Source of the DNA: Rhodocyclaceae bacterium
Lineage (GTDB): Bacteria > Pseudomonadota > Gammaproteobacteria > Burkholderiales > Rhodocyclaceae
Assembly: GCA_028713915.1 (NCBI GenBank)
Contig: JAQTNK010000004.1
Coordinates: forward strand, 1 to 60,000
Direction: 5' to 3'
Length of the DNA: 60,000 nt
Translations under genes and position numbers: made by a program
In this document: one piece after another, positions 9,156 through 18,077 of the stretch
How positions within the stretch are numbered: the stretch's first letter is position 1
Layout: each line of letters begins with the position of its first letter
The notes under the pieces: model-generated
Seen by the model: the letters and a program-made list of their open reading frames with translations, nothing else
Databases searched by the model: none
What the model was told of the DNA's origin: nothing

Positions 9156-9264
9156 CGTTCAAAAGTTTTTTTGCTTACGGCTTTCTTACTGTTGGTGTTT
9201 CTCGTAGAATCCACACGGGACCCAGGGTCTATTGCGCCATGAGAAATTTGTCGGCGAAGCAATA
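9156..9264. other. Non-coding spacer between the terminator and FNR box 2
   Basis: This is the remainder of the ~380-nt ccoS-ccoN gap. I see no gene here. The short open frames across it span the terminator and an FNR box and lack ribosome sites. Confidence 0.6.
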
Positions 9265-9305
9265 TTGATATGGATCAAAATCGCACGATTCTCGGCGTGT
9301 ATCCT
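9265..9305 (+). promoter_or_regulatory. FNR box 2 and class II promoter of ccoNOQP
   Basis: TTGATATGGATCAA (9265-9278) is a perfect FNR box. A -10-like TATCCT lies at 9300-9305, so a start near 9313 would put the box at -41.5. The ccoN leader would then be about 70 nt. This predicts anaerobic or microaerobic induction of the high-affinity oxidase, as known for cco operons elsewhere. Confidence 0.8.
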
Positions 9306-9381
9306 CGCCCGCGGTGCTGCCTAAAGGGGTAGGCAGCTGACGAAACCGGTTTCTTTTCTGTTCATATGAGGTGAATCCATC

Positions 9382-10818
9382 ATGCAATCGCAAGCGACTT
9401 ACAACTACAAAGTCGTGCGCCAGTTCGCCGTGATGACTGTCATCTGGGGCATCGTCGGCATGCTGGTGGGCGTTATCATCGCCAGCCAGCTCGTCTGGCC
9501 CCAGCTGAACGTCGTCGAGTGGCTGTCGTACGGGAGGCTGCGTCCGTTGCACACCAACGCGGTAATTTTCGCGTTCGGTGGCTGTGCCTTGTTTGCCACG
9601 TCGTACTACAGCGTCCAGCGCACGGGCCATACCACGTTGTTCGCGCCTGGACTCGCAGCCTTCACCTTCTGGGGTTGGCAACTGGTCATCCTGCTTGCCG
9701 CACTTTCCCTGCCGCTGGGTTTCACCACCGGTAAGGAATACGCGGAACTCGAGTGGCCCATCGACATCCTGATCACTTTGGTCTGGGTTTCCTACGCCAT
9801 CGTGTTCTTCGGCACGCTGGCCATCCGCAAGACCAAGCACATTTATGTGTCGAACTGGTTCTTCGGCGCCATGATCCTGGCCGTCGCGGTTCTGCACCTG
9901 GTCAACAGCGCGGAGATTCCGGTTCTTGCTGCAGGCATCCTCACGCCCAAGTCCTACTCGGCCTACGCCGGCGTCCAGGACGCGATGGTGCAGTGGTGGT
10001 ACGGCCATAACGCGGTGGGCTTCTTCCTGACCGCGGGCTTCCTTGGCATGATGTACTATTTCGTGCCGAAGCAGGCCGGTCGCCCGGTGTATTCCTATCG
10101 CCTGTCGGTCGTGCACTTCTGGGCGCTGATCTTCACCTACATGTGGGCGGGTCCGCACCATCTGCACTACACGGCGCTGCCCGACTGGACCCAGTCCCTC
10201 GGCATGATCTTCTCGCTCATCCTGCTGGCTCCCTCCTGGGGCGGCATGATCAACGGCATCATGACCCTCTCCGGTGCCTGGCATAAGCTGCGCGACGACC
10301 CGATCCTGAAGTTCATGATCACGTCCCTGTCCTTCTACGGCATGTCCACGTTCGAAGGCCCGATGATGTCGATCAAGACCGTCAATGCCCTGTCGCATTA
10401 CACGGACTGGACCGTCGGCCACGTGCACTCCGGCGCCCTGGGCTGGGTCGCGATGATCACCGCGGGTTCCATCTACTACATCATTCCGCGCGTCTTCGGC
10501 CGCACCGAGATGTATTCGACGCGACTGATCAACGTCCATTTCTGGATCGCCACCCTCGGCACCGTGCTCTATATCGCTGCCCTGTGGATTTCCGGCGTCA
10601 TGCAGGGCCTGATGTGGCGCGCCACCAACGTGGACGGCACGCTGACCTACACGTTCGTCGAGGCCGTCAAAGCCAGCTACCCGTTCTGGACGATCCGCAT
10701 CGTCGGCGGTGGGCTCTTCCTCGTGGGCATGCTCATCATGGCCTACAACATGTTCAAGACGATCGGCCAAGGCAAGGCGGTCGATGCTCCGGTGCTGCTG
10801 CCGGCAGCGGCCCACTAA
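9382..10818 (+). CDS. ccoN: cbb3-type cytochrome c oxidase subunit I (CcoN)
   Basis: This 478-residue integral membrane protein is the catalytic core that binds heme b, heme b3 and CuB and reduces O2 to water. Ligand-bearing motifs are visible: [14 protein letters not shown] in an early helix, [20 protein letters not shown] (the adjacent His pair for CuB) and [14 protein letters not shown] (His of the low- and high-spin hemes). A good ribosome site (GAGGTG) precedes the ATG. It starts the ccoNOQP operon behind FNR box 2. Confidence 0.97.
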   Translation: MQSQATYNYKVVRQFAVMTVIWGIVGMLVGVIIASQLVWPQLNVVEWLSYGRLRPLHTNAVIFAFGGCALFATSYYSVQRTGHTTLFAPGLAAFTFWGWQLVILLAALSLPLGFTTGKEYAELEWPIDILITLVWVSYAIVFFGTLAIRKTKHIYVSNWFFGAMILAVAVLHLVNSAEIPVLAAGILTPKSYSAYAGVQDAMVQWWYGHNAVGFFLTAGFLGMMYYFVPKQAGRPVYSYRLSVVHFWALIFTYMWAGPHHLHYTALPDWTQSLGMIFSLILLAPSWGGMINGIMTLSGAWHKLRDDPILKFMITSLSFYGMSTFEGPMMSIKTVNALSHYTDWTVGHVHSGALGWVAMITAGSIYYIIPRVFGRTEMYSTRLINVHFWIATLGTVLYIAALWISGVMQGLMWRATNVDGTLTYTFVEAVKASYPFWTIRIVGGGLFLVGMLIMAYNMFKTIGQGKAVDAPVLLPAAAH

Positions 10819-10848
10819 GCCCCGCCCAATCGTTAGGAGCTATCAATC

Positions 10849-11460
10849 ATGCTAACTCATGAGAAAATCGAAAGTAATGTAGGCTGGCTCATCGTCCTCA
10901 TCGTGTTGTTGGTGAGCGTCGGTGGCTTGGCCGAAATCGTGCCGCTGTTCTTCCAGAAGTCCACCACCACGCCGCTGAACGAACTGGTCAAGCCTTACGA
11001 TCCGCTGCGGCTGGCGGGCCGCGACATCTACCTGCGCGAAGGCTGCTACAACTGCCACTCGCAGATGATTCGTCCGTTCCGCGCCGAGACCGAACGCTAT
11101 GGCCACTATTCCGTGGCCGGCGAGTTCGTCTATGACCACCCGTTCCAGTGGGGCTCCAAGCGCACCGGCCCGGACCTGGCCCGCGTCGGCGGTCGTTACT
11201 CCGACCAATGGCATCGCATCCACCTGCTGAACCCGCGCGACGTCGTGCCCGAGTCGAACATGCCGGCTTACTACTGGCTTGATCGTCCGCTCAAGGAGCC
11301 GAACATCGGCGCCAAGATGGCAGCGTTGCGCGCGGTTGGCGTTCCCTATACCGACAAGGAAATTGCCGACGCTCCCGCAGCGGTCGCCGGCAAGACCGAG
11401 TTGGAAGCGGTGATCGCCTATCTGCAGGGCATGGGCCTCGCACTCAAGCAGACCCGCTAA
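10849..11460 (+). CDS. ccoO: cbb3-type oxidase mono-heme cytochrome c subunit (CcoO)
   Basis: This 203-residue protein has an uncleaved N-terminal membrane anchor ([19 protein letters not shown]) and a periplasmic cytochrome c domain. The heme c site is CYNCH, followed by SQMIRPF. A distal Met in [10 protein letters not shown] is the likely axial ligand. It passes electrons from CcoP to CcoN. The ribosome site TAGGAG lies 10 nt before the ATG, 30 nt after ccoN. Confidence 0.96.
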   Translation: MLTHEKIESNVGWLIVLIVLLVSVGGLAEIVPLFFQKSTTTPLNELVKPYDPLRLAGRDIYLREGCYNCHSQMIRPFRAETERYGHYSVAGEFVYDHPFQWGSKRTGPDLARVGGRYSDQWHRIHLLNPRDVVPESNMPAYYWLDRPLKEPNIGAKMAALRAVGVPYTDKEIADAPAAVAGKTELEAVIAYLQGMGLALKQTR

Positions 11461-11467
11461 GCGCGCA

Positions 11468-11650
11468 ATGGACATCAACGATCTTCGCTCCCTCTTCACG
11501 GTGCTGTCGTTCTTTGCTTTCGGCGGCATCGTGTGGTGGGCGTACTCCAGCCGGCGCGAGCAGGCATACCACGAGGCGGCAATGATGCCTCTGGAGGACG
11601 ATCTTCCGGCGCCTGTTGCCGGGCGTGACGCGGATCAAGCGAACAACTGA
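11468..11650 (+). CDS. ccoQ: cbb3-type oxidase subunit CcoQ
   Basis: This 60-residue protein has one membrane helix (LFTVLSFFAFGGIVWWAYS) followed by a short polar tail. Size, topology and position between ccoO and ccoP identify CcoQ (FixQ), which stabilises the CcoP-core interaction in other bacteria. It starts 7 nt after ccoO. Confidence 0.92.
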   Translation: MDINDLRSLFTVLSFFAFGGIVWWAYSSRREQAYHEAAMMPLEDDLPAPVAGRDADQANN

Positions 11651-11662
11651 AAGGAATTCGAC

Positions 11663-12652
11663 ATGGATTTCAACAACACGAACGACTTTGTCAGCGGCTT
11701 CTGGAGCCTCTACGTCATCGTGATCACGCTGGTCAGCGTGCTCGGATGCGGGGTGTTCCTGCTGGTTCAAGACAAGGCTATGACCAATGCCGGCAATACC
11801 ACCGGCCACGTTTGGGACGAAACACTCGAGGAGTACAGCAACCCGCTGCCGAACTGGTGGCGTTGGATGTTTTACATCACCGTCGTGTTCGCTCTCGTCT
11901 ATCTCGCCGTGTATCCGGGTCTCGGCTACTTTGGCGGCAGCTTCGGCTGGACCGCTCGCGGCCAGTATGACGGCGAGATGAAGAAGGCCGACGAGCAGTA
12001 CGCGCCGATCTTCAACAAGTTCCTCAAGATGGACGTCAAGGCTGTGGCCGCCAATCCGGAAGCCAAGGAAATCGGCCAGCGCCTGTTCCTGACGTACTGC
12101 ACGCAGTGCCACGGCTCCGACGCCAAGGGCGGCAAGGGTTTCCCGAACCTGACCGACAGCGATTGGCTGTGGGGCGGCACGCCCGACAAGATCAAGGAAT
12201 CGATCACCAAGGGTCGCGATGCGATGATGCCCGCCAAGGGCACCAAGCCGGACCTGACCGATGACGAGATCAAGGACTTGGCCAACTACGTCCGTTCGCT
12301 GTCCGGCCTGTCGGCGGATGCGGCGCGTGTCGAAAAGGGCAAAGCCCTGTTCCCGCTCGCCTGCGCCGCTTGCCATGGTCCGGAAGGCAAGGGCAACGTC
12401 GGCGTGGCGCCGAACCTGACCGACAAGACCTGGCTGTACGGCAGTTCGGAAGACGAAATCATCAAGGGCATTAGCCACGGCCGCGTCAACCGCATGCCGG
12501 CTTGGGGCGAGTTCCTCGGCGAAGCCAAGGTCCATCTGCTGACGGCCTATGTTTATGGTCTCGGCGGCGGCAAGGATGAACCCGCCGCTGCTGAAGCGGC
12601 TCCCGCTGCACCTGCCGCGGATGCCGCACCCGCGGCGACTGAGAAGAAGTAA
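11663..12652 (+). CDS. ccoP: cbb3-type oxidase di-heme cytochrome c subunit (CcoP)
   Basis: This 329-residue protein has two N-terminal membrane helices joined by the family loop WDETLEEYSNPLPNWWRWMF. Two cytochrome c domains follow, with heme sites CTQCH and CAACH and candidate Met ligands in GRDAMMPAKG and GRVNRMPAWG. The Ala/Pro-rich tail after residue ~305 is low complexity. CcoP is the electron entry subunit. Ribosome site AAGGAA precedes the ATG, and a terminator follows 12 nt after the stop. Confidence 0.96.
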   Translation: MDFNNTNDFVSGFWSLYVIVITLVSVLGCGVFLLVQDKAMTNAGNTTGHVWDETLEEYSNPLPNWWRWMFYITVVFALVYLAVYPGLGYFGGSFGWTARGQYDGEMKKADEQYAPIFNKFLKMDVKAVAANPEAKEIGQRLFLTYCTQCHGSDAKGGKGFPNLTDSDWLWGGTPDKIKESITKGRDAMMPAKGTKPDLTDDEIKDLANYVRSLSGLSADAARVEKGKALFPLACAACHGPEGKGNVGVAPNLTDKTWLYGSSEDEIIKGISHGRVNRMPAWGEFLGEAKVHLLTAYVYGLGGGKDEPAAAEAAPAAPAADAAPAATEKK

Positions 12653-12664
12653 TATAGTTGGCCC

Positions 12665-12690
12665 CTCCCCGGCTTCGGCCGGGGAGTTTC
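12665..12690 (+). terminator. Terminator after ccoNOQP
   Basis: A 9-bp perfect stem CTCCCCGGC/GCCGGGGAG capped by a TTCG tetraloop is followed by a short T run (TTTCATT). The short T run may allow read-through to ccoG. Confidence 0.75.
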
Positions 12691-12718
12691 ATTACTTCTC
12701 TATCAGCATCCCCTCCTA

Positions 12719-14146
12719 ATGAGTAACGAGTCCAAGACGGCGTTGCCCGTCGGCCACGAGACTCCGGCCGCGTTGCCGAAGAGTCTTTATCAAGCGCACA
12801 AGAAAATCCACCCCCGCACGGTAACGGGCATATTTGCCACCTGGCGATGGGTTTTTGTTTGGATCACCCAGCTTCTTTTTTACGGCCTGTGCTGGTTGCC
12901 CTGGAATGGGCGCCAAGCCGTGTTGTTCCATTTGGCCGAGCGTAAGTTCTACTTGTTCGGCATAGTGTTGTGGCCGCAGGATGTGATCTGGCTTACCGTC
13001 CTGCTGATAATTTCCGCCTACGGACTTTTCCTGTTTACCGCAATCGCCGGGCGCCTCTGGTGCGGCTATGCCTGCCCGCAAACGGTATACACCTCCATCT
13101 TCATGTGGATCGAGAAATTGGTCGAGGGCGATCGCAATGCGCGCATCAAGTTGGATGCCGCGGAGCTCGATGGCGCCAAGCTCGCCAAGCGCGTGATCAA
13201 GTATGGCCTGTGGGCGGCCGTCGCCGCATGGACAGGCTTCACCTTCGTCGGCTATTTCACGCCGATCAAGTCGCTTGCCGGCTCCTTGATGTCGTTCTCG
13301 CTGGGGCCGTGGGAGACGTTCTGGTTCATCTTCTACAGCAGCTTTACCTATCTCATGGCGGGTCACTTGCGCGAGCAGGTGTGCCTCTATATGTGCCCCT
13401 ACGCCCGCTTCCAGGGCGTCATGTTCGATCCTGACACGCTGGTCATCACCTACGACGTCGAGCGCGGCGAGCCGCGCGCACCGCGCAAGCGCGGCGAGGA
13501 TTACAAGGCCGAAGGCAAAGGCGACTGCGTCGATTGCGACCTTTGCGTTGCCGTCTGCCCAACGGGCATCGACATCCGCAAAGGCCTTCAATACGAGTGC
13601 ATCGGCTGTGCCGCCTGTATCGACGTTTGCGACCAGGTCATGGCCAAGATGGACTATCCGAAAGGCCTGATCCGCTATTCGACCGAGCACGCCATCGCCG
13701 AACATTGGAGCTGGAAGGACATCCTTGCCCACATCGTCAGGCCGCGCGTCATCCTCTATTCGGTCATCCTTGGCATGATCGTGGTGGCGTTCGCCTGGGG
13801 GCTCGCCACCAAGGCGAATCTGCGCGTCGATGTGATCCGCGACCGCGGCATCCTCGCGCGTGAAGTCGAGGGCGGCCTCATTGAGAACGTCTTCCGGCTG
13901 CAGTTGATGAACGTCAGCGAGCAGCCGCACCGCTATAACTTGACCGTGTCCGGGCTCGACAAGATCGACCTCGTCGGCGACCACGTGGTGGACGTGCCGG
14001 CGGCGCTGACGAAGAGTCTCGTCGTCTCGGTGCGCGTGCCGCCGGAGGCCGGAAAAGCGGGTTCGAACGTAATTTACTTCGACGTCAAGGCAGCCGACAA
14101 CGAGAAAGTTTCTGTCCATGAAAAGGCGATATTCGTAATCCCATGA
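12719..14146 (+). CDS. ccoG: Cytochrome c oxidase accessory protein CcoG (FixG/RdxA)
   Basis: This 475-residue polytopic membrane ferredoxin has several helices in the first ~230 residues, including the CGYACPQTVYT motif. Two 4Fe-4S motifs follow, CVDCDLCVAVCP and CIGCAACIDVCD, and a C-terminal beta-sandwich domain. The family reduces Cu(II) to Cu(I) during cbb3 assembly. It lies just past the ccoP terminator, and its stop overlaps the next gene by ATGA, so it is coupled to the fixH-like gene. Confidence 0.94.
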   Translation: MSNESKTALPVGHETPAALPKSLYQAHKKIHPRTVTGIFATWRWVFVWITQLLFYGLCWLPWNGRQAVLFHLAERKFYLFGIVLWPQDVIWLTVLLIISAYGLFLFTAIAGRLWCGYACPQTVYTSIFMWIEKLVEGDRNARIKLDAAELDGAKLAKRVIKYGLWAAVAAWTGFTFVGYFTPIKSLAGSLMSFSLGPWETFWFIFYSSFTYLMAGHLREQVCLYMCPYARFQGVMFDPDTLVITYDVERGEPRAPRKRGEDYKAEGKGDCVDCDLCVAVCPTGIDIRKGLQYECIGCAACIDVCDQVMAKMDYPKGLIRYSTEHAIAEHWSWKDILAHIVRPRVILYSVILGMIVVAFAWGLATKANLRVDVIRDRGILAREVEGGLIENVFRLQLMNVSEQPHRYNLTVSGLDKIDLVGDHVVDVPAALTKSLVVSVRVPPEAGKAGSNVIYFDVKAADNEKVSVHEKAIFVIP

Positions 14147-14661
14147 ACACACCGCACGTTGTCAAACCTTGGTACCGCGAACCCTGGCCGTGGATCTTGA
14201 TGGCCGGCCCTTTCATCGTCGTCATTGCCGCCACTTACACGGCCTACCTGGCGATGTCCTCGGCCGACGGTCTCGTCGCCGACGATTATTACAAGCAGGG
14301 CTTGTCGGTCAATAGGACCATCGCCCGCAGCGATTACGCCCAGAAGCTTGGCGTCGCCGTTGCGCTGCACGCCGCTGAAGGCGGCTTCGCCATCACGCTC
14401 AGCGCGCGCGACCAGAGCTTCGTGCCGCCGCAGTCCCTGATCGTCACCTTGTCCCACCCGACGCTTGCCGGTATGGACCAAACCGGCGTCTTCGAGCGCA
14501 AGGGCGACACCTACACCGGCAAGCTGCGGCTGCCGGCGGCCGGGCACTGGATCGTCCTCGTCGAGGACGCGCCCAAGTCGTGGCGCCTGGAAGGCAATGT
14601 CGTATTGCCGGCATCGGGCGAAACGGTCATCGGCGGGGAGTCCGCCGATGTTCGCAACTAG
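14143..14661 (+). CDS. ccoH: FixH/CcoH-like cbb3 assembly protein
   Basis: This 172-residue protein has one N-terminal membrane helix (WPWILMAGPFIVVIAATYTAYL) and the FixH signature DGLVADDYYKQGLSVN just after it. A periplasmic beta-rich domain follows. The family is needed for stable cbb3 assembly, apparently with CcoI. Its ATG overlaps the ccoG stop. Confidence 0.88.
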   Translation: MNTPHVVKPWYREPWPWILMAGPFIVVIAATYTAYLAMSSADGLVADDYYKQGLSVNRTIARSDYAQKLGVAVALHAAEGGFAITLSARDQSFVPPQSLIVTLSHPTLAGMDQTGVFERKGDTYTGKLRLPAAGHWIVLVEDAPKSWRLEGNVVLPASGETVIGGESADVRN

Positions 14662-14691
14662 CGTCATCTTCACAACTAGAAAGGGGAAACT

Positions 14692-14835
14692 ATGGCCTGG
14701 CAACTTCTATTCGGCAGCGACATCGGCCTGTTTAGCTTGTTTACCATCGGTTTTATTCTCGTCATGGCGGTCTTCTTGATCGGTTACGTCAAGAGGCACG
14801 CGATCGAAGACGCGCAGAAAGTCGCCAAGCAATAG
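14692..14835 (+). CDS. Small single-span membrane protein, DUF3149 family
   Basis: This 47-residue product begins MAWQLLFGSDIGLFSLF, continues through a single membrane helix ending near FLIGYVKR, and has a short charged tail. This size and the opening pattern match DUF3149 proteins, which are often found beside cco genes. A strong ribosome site (AAAGGGGAA) lies just upstream. It is the last gene of the cco block, directly before a terminator. Function is unknown; a role in oxidase assembly is inferred from location only. Confidence 0.78.
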   Translation: MAWQLLFGSDIGLFSLFTIGFILVMAVFLIGYVKRHAIEDAQKVAKQ

Positions 14836-14859
14836 CGACCTCGCCTTTATGGCGACAGG

Positions 14860-14891
14860 AGGGGATGGAGGCGAGCCTTCGTCCCCTTTTT
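14860..14891 (+). terminator. Terminator after the cco gene block
   Basis: A 12-bp stem with two G-T pairs (AGGGGATGGAGG/CCTTCGTCCCCT), loop CGAG, and a T tract follow. The stem sits against the stop of the converging hemerythrin gene, so it may serve both strands. Confidence 0.75.
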
Positions 14892-15474
14892 AGTTTGACG
14901 GTCCGACGCCGATCGGCGGCGGCGCCAGATTGACGATCCGCGAAAACAGGCTGCGAAACTCATGGTCGAATGCCACGCCAAAACGAGGGTCGCCGTTCTC
15001 GCCGAACGCTTCGGCGATCTCCACCCAATCGACGGGCGTCAGGTGTTTCTTCGCCAGCGGAATGACGATCTTCTCTTCCACCGCCACATGCTGGCGCGTG
15101 CTGTCGGCGAATTTCTCCACGGCCGCGGCGAATAGTTCAAGACCGTTTGGCTTGCCCGCCTCATAGCAGCCGAGCGCATGCTCGAGCTCGCGCACCTGAC
15201 GGCTGCCGTCGAGGTGCTGTCTTTCAAGCTCGTCCAGCAATGCATCGGCTTCGTGCGTGCGGGAGCGCAGCCGGGCAAACAGGTAGACGTCTTCCTTGGG
15301 ATGATGGATCTTTTCGGGAAACGCTTCGAGGTAGTAGACCATCGCCCACAGCAGCTTGAAGTCGGGTGCGCTGCCCTTCTCGCGCATCTCGCGCAAAAGA
15401 TAATGCAGCCCATGCACAATGGCCGCGAACGACCGGTGCTCGTCATGGAGAATGGCGAGAGCCGCGTTCAACAC
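14890..15474 (-). CDS. Hemerythrin-like (HHE) domain protein
   Basis: This 194-residue all-helical protein carries spaced His and Glu ligands of a hemerythrin fold: LHDEH near residue 9-13, HHPKED in the second helix, and HVAVEEKIVIPL in the third. The family binds a di-iron centre and senses or stores O2 or protects from NO and peroxide. A GTG start is used (VLNAALAILHDEH) with a weak ribosome site. It lies 60 nt downstream of the universal stress gene on the same strand, probably as an operon, and converges on the cco block. Confidence 0.82.
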   Translation of the reverse strand: MLNAALAILHDEHRSFAAIVHGLHYLLREMREKGSAPDFKLLWAMVYYLEAFPEKIHHPKEDVYLFARLRSRTHEADALLDELERQHLDGSRQVRELEHALGCYEAGKPNGLELFAAAVEKFADSTRQHVAVEEKIVIPLAKKHLTPVDWVEIAEAFGENGDPRFGVAFDHEFRSLFSRIVNLAPPPIGVGPSN

Positions 15475-15534
15475 CGGATTTGCCTTGCCTTCCGCTCGCC
15501 GCTGGCCTGAAATTCGCGCCGCGCCGTCGCCAGG

Positions 15535-15978
15535 CTAACGGTAAACCAGGACCGGCACCTTGGAATGCGTAAGTACCTTCTGCGTTTCCGAACCCAGCAG
15601 CAAGCCGCTGAAGCCGCGTCGCCCGTGCGACGCCATAAAGATCAGATCGCACGCGGAATTGTTGGCGGCCTCGATGATGGCCTCATAGGGGATGTCGCTG
15701 GTCGAGCTGACGGAGCTGCAGTCGACGCCGGCCTCAGCGGCCAGCTTCTCGCAGGCGCCGAGGACCTCGGCGGCCTGCTTGTCGGCCATCTCGGCGAACT
15801 TTTCGGGCGTCGTGGGATCGATCAAGGCGCCTTCGCCGTAGAACGCCACGGGATAATCCGGCTTGGCGAAAAAGAAGGTGATGCGCGCACCTGCATCGTG
15901 CGCGAAAGTGATGGCGCGCCTCACCGTGTCGGTCGACAATTGGGACCCGTCGGTGGGAACAAGAATATGTTTGAACAT
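15535..15978 (-). CDS. Universal stress protein, UspA family
   Basis: This 147-residue cytoplasmic protein begins MFKHILVPTDGSQLS, the typical Usp first strand and loop. The C-terminal nucleotide loop is ASHG-x9-GS, with Ala where many ATP-binding members have Gly. An upstream frame extension of 62 residues has no Usp homology, so the internal ATG at 15978, preceded by GGGAGCGA, is chosen. It is probably cotranscribed with the hemerythrin gene, which suggests an oxygen- or redox-stress role. Confidence 0.88.
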   Translation of the reverse strand: MFKHILVPTDGSQLSTDTVRRAITFAHDAGARITFFFAKPDYPVAFYGEGALIDPTTPEKFAEMADKQAAEVLGACEKLAAEAGVDCSSVSSTSDIPYEAIIEAANNSACDLIFMASHGRRGFSGLLLGSETQKVLTHSKVPVLVYR

Positions 15979-16202
15979 GCCGTTCGCTCCCAAGAAATGA
16001 ATCGTAGAACCATCTGGCGCTTGCCGCCGGCGCGGGCCGACGCGAAGCCACCCGCTACAGGTCCAATCATAGCGGATTATGCGGGCCACGTTCCCGCCGA
16101 TTCGCCATCGCGCGAGCGTATTCGCGTGGCTTCGGCGGCAACGCTCCGGCCACAATAAAGGCATAGAATTGAATTGGTTCAGCCATAGCCAAGGAGCGAA
16201 GC

Positions 16203-17933
16203 ATGGCCACTACGAAACCGCGAACCGCCGCGAGTCCCCAAGCGGCCTGGCGCGCCGTTGACGAGGCGGTCGAATCGAACGTCGACCCGATGGGCATCGT
16301 CATGCCGATCCTGCATTCCCAGTTGGCGTGGATGATGCACCCGCAGGAACTGGCGGACGCGATGGCCCAATTCTCAAGCCGCATGCTGGCCTTGAACGCG
16401 CATTCCTGGTATCGGGCGCTGGGTTTGCACAGCGCCGACGTGGAAGAGCCCAATCCGGGCGACCTGCGCTTTGCCGATCCGCTGTGGACCGAATCGGCGA
16501 GCTGGGACATCGCCAAGGAATGGTACCTGGCGATGACCCACCAAGTGCAGAACATGCTCTACGAAACGCCGGGGCTATCGGGCAAGGACCGTCGGCGCGC
16601 GGCATTCTGGTGGCGCAAGTGGCTCAACGCGATGGCGCCAACCAACTTCCTGTGGACCAACCCGGTGGCGATGAGGAAGGCTGCGGAAACGAACGGCGAG
16701 AGCCTGATGCGCGGCCTGCATAACTTCCTCGCCGACCTCAAGGCCGGCACCGTGCGCATGACCAATCCGGCCGACTTCACGGTCGGCAAGAATCTCGCCA
16801 CGACGCCCGGCAAAGTCGTCTTCCGCAACCGTCTCCTCGAGGTAATCCACTACGCGCCGTCGCAGGCCAAAGTCTATGAAACGCCCATCGTCATCGTCAC
16901 GCCCTGGATCAACAAGTTCTACATCCTGGACATCAACGCCAAGAAGAGCCTGATGAAGTTCCTGGTCGACCAGGGTTTCGACGTCTATGTAACGAGCTGG
17001 AAGAATCCGACGGCGGACATGCGCGACGTGACTTTCGACGACTACCTGGTCGATGGCATCGGCCAGATCATCGACGTTGCGCGCAGCATTTCCGGGGCGA
17101 AGCAGGTGCATGCCGCCGGCTATTGCATCGGCGGCGCTGCGCTGGCGGCCTACATGGCCTGGGTCAACCGGCACTACCCGGCCGACGAAGTGCCGGTGAA
17201 GAGCGTCACCTTGCTCACCACCTTGGTCGACTATCACAAGCCCGGCGACATCGAAGTCTTTCTCGACGAAAGCAGCTTCAGCTACCTGGCGCGGGCGATG
17301 GCGCAGAAGGGCTTTCTCGACGGTAAGGAGATGGCCGCCGCGTTCCGACTCCTGCGCTCGAACAGCCTGATCTGGCATTACGTCGTGCACGGCTACCTCT
17401 ACGGCGAAACGCCGCCGCCGTTCGACATCCTGTACTGGAACATGGACACGACCCGCATGCCCGCCGCCATGCATACCTGGTATCTGCGCGAGTTCTACCT
17501 CAACAACAACCTGATCAAGCGGGACGCGCTGACCATCGCCGGCGAGCCGATCGATCTGGAACGCATCGTCCAGCCGCTTTACGCCGTGTCGGCCGAGGAC
17601 GACCATATTGCGCCGTGGAAGCAGGCCTTCCGCGTCAATGCCTTTGTGTCCGGACCGAAACGCTACGTGCTGTCGAGTTCCGGCCATATTCTCGGCATCG
17701 TCAATCCGGTGGTCACGCCGCCGAAACGCGAGTACTGGGTGGGCTCGGCCGAGCGCCACGATACGGCGGACACTTGGCGCGAGCGCTCCAGGCATCACGC
17801 CGGCAGCTGGTGGCAGGACTGGATGACCTGGATCAAGCCCCAGTCGGGCCAGCAAGGCGAGCCGCCGGCGCTCGAGACGGCGCAATACCCGGCGCTCGCC
17901 GACGCGCCCGGCAGCTACGTGCTCGAGCCCTGA
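16203..17933 (+). CDS. phaC: Class I polyhydroxyalkanoate synthase (PhaC)
   Basis: This 576-residue PhaC polymerises (R)-3-hydroxybutyryl-CoA into polyester granules. The lipase-like box is GYCIGG with the catalytic Cys at 308. The partner Asp lies in AEDDHIAPW and His in SSGHILGIVNP. The N-terminal ~200 residues match the PhaC_N domain. Length is normal for class I enzymes acting without PhaE or PhaR. It is divergent from the usp gene, and no phaA or phaB lies nearby. Confidence 0.94.
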   Translation: MATTKPRTAASPQAAWRAVDEAVESNVDPMGIVMPILHSQLAWMMHPQELADAMAQFSSRMLALNAHSWYRALGLHSADVEEPNPGDLRFADPLWTESASWDIAKEWYLAMTHQVQNMLYETPGLSGKDRRRAAFWWRKWLNAMAPTNFLWTNPVAMRKAAETNGESLMRGLHNFLADLKAGTVRMTNPADFTVGKNLATTPGKVVFRNRLLEVIHYAPSQAKVYETPIVIVTPWINKFYILDINAKKSLMKFLVDQGFDVYVTSWKNPTADMRDVTFDDYLVDGIGQIIDVARSISGAKQVHAAGYCIGGAALAAYMAWVNRHYPADEVPVKSVTLLTTLVDYHKPGDIEVFLDESSFSYLARAMAQKGFLDGKEMAAAFRLLRSNSLIWHYVVHGYLYGETPPPFDILYWNMDTTRMPAAMHTWYLREFYLNNNLIKRDALTIAGEPIDLERIVQPLYAVSAEDDHIAPWKQAFRVNAFVSGPKRYVLSSSGHILGIVNPVVTPPKREYWVGSAERHDTADTWRERSRHHAGSWWQDWMTWIKPQSGQQGEPPALETAQYPALADAPGSYVLEP

Positions 17934-18077
17934 CGACGACCGATGCCGGCGACGGCGAGCGCCGGCCGCGCAGCCGCCGCAGCGCGCAATGGCGCCCCGA
18001 TTTCCCCGCTTTCGTAGTACGGTATATTGCCCTGTCATGGGCGAAAACGAGTAACCTTGCGGCTCTCTTTCCTGGCC

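Noticed and set aside
9018..9242. An open frame of 74 codons with a hydrophobic tail between ccoS and ccoN
   Set aside because: It starts inside FNR box 1, runs through a strong terminator, has no ribosome site and matches no family.
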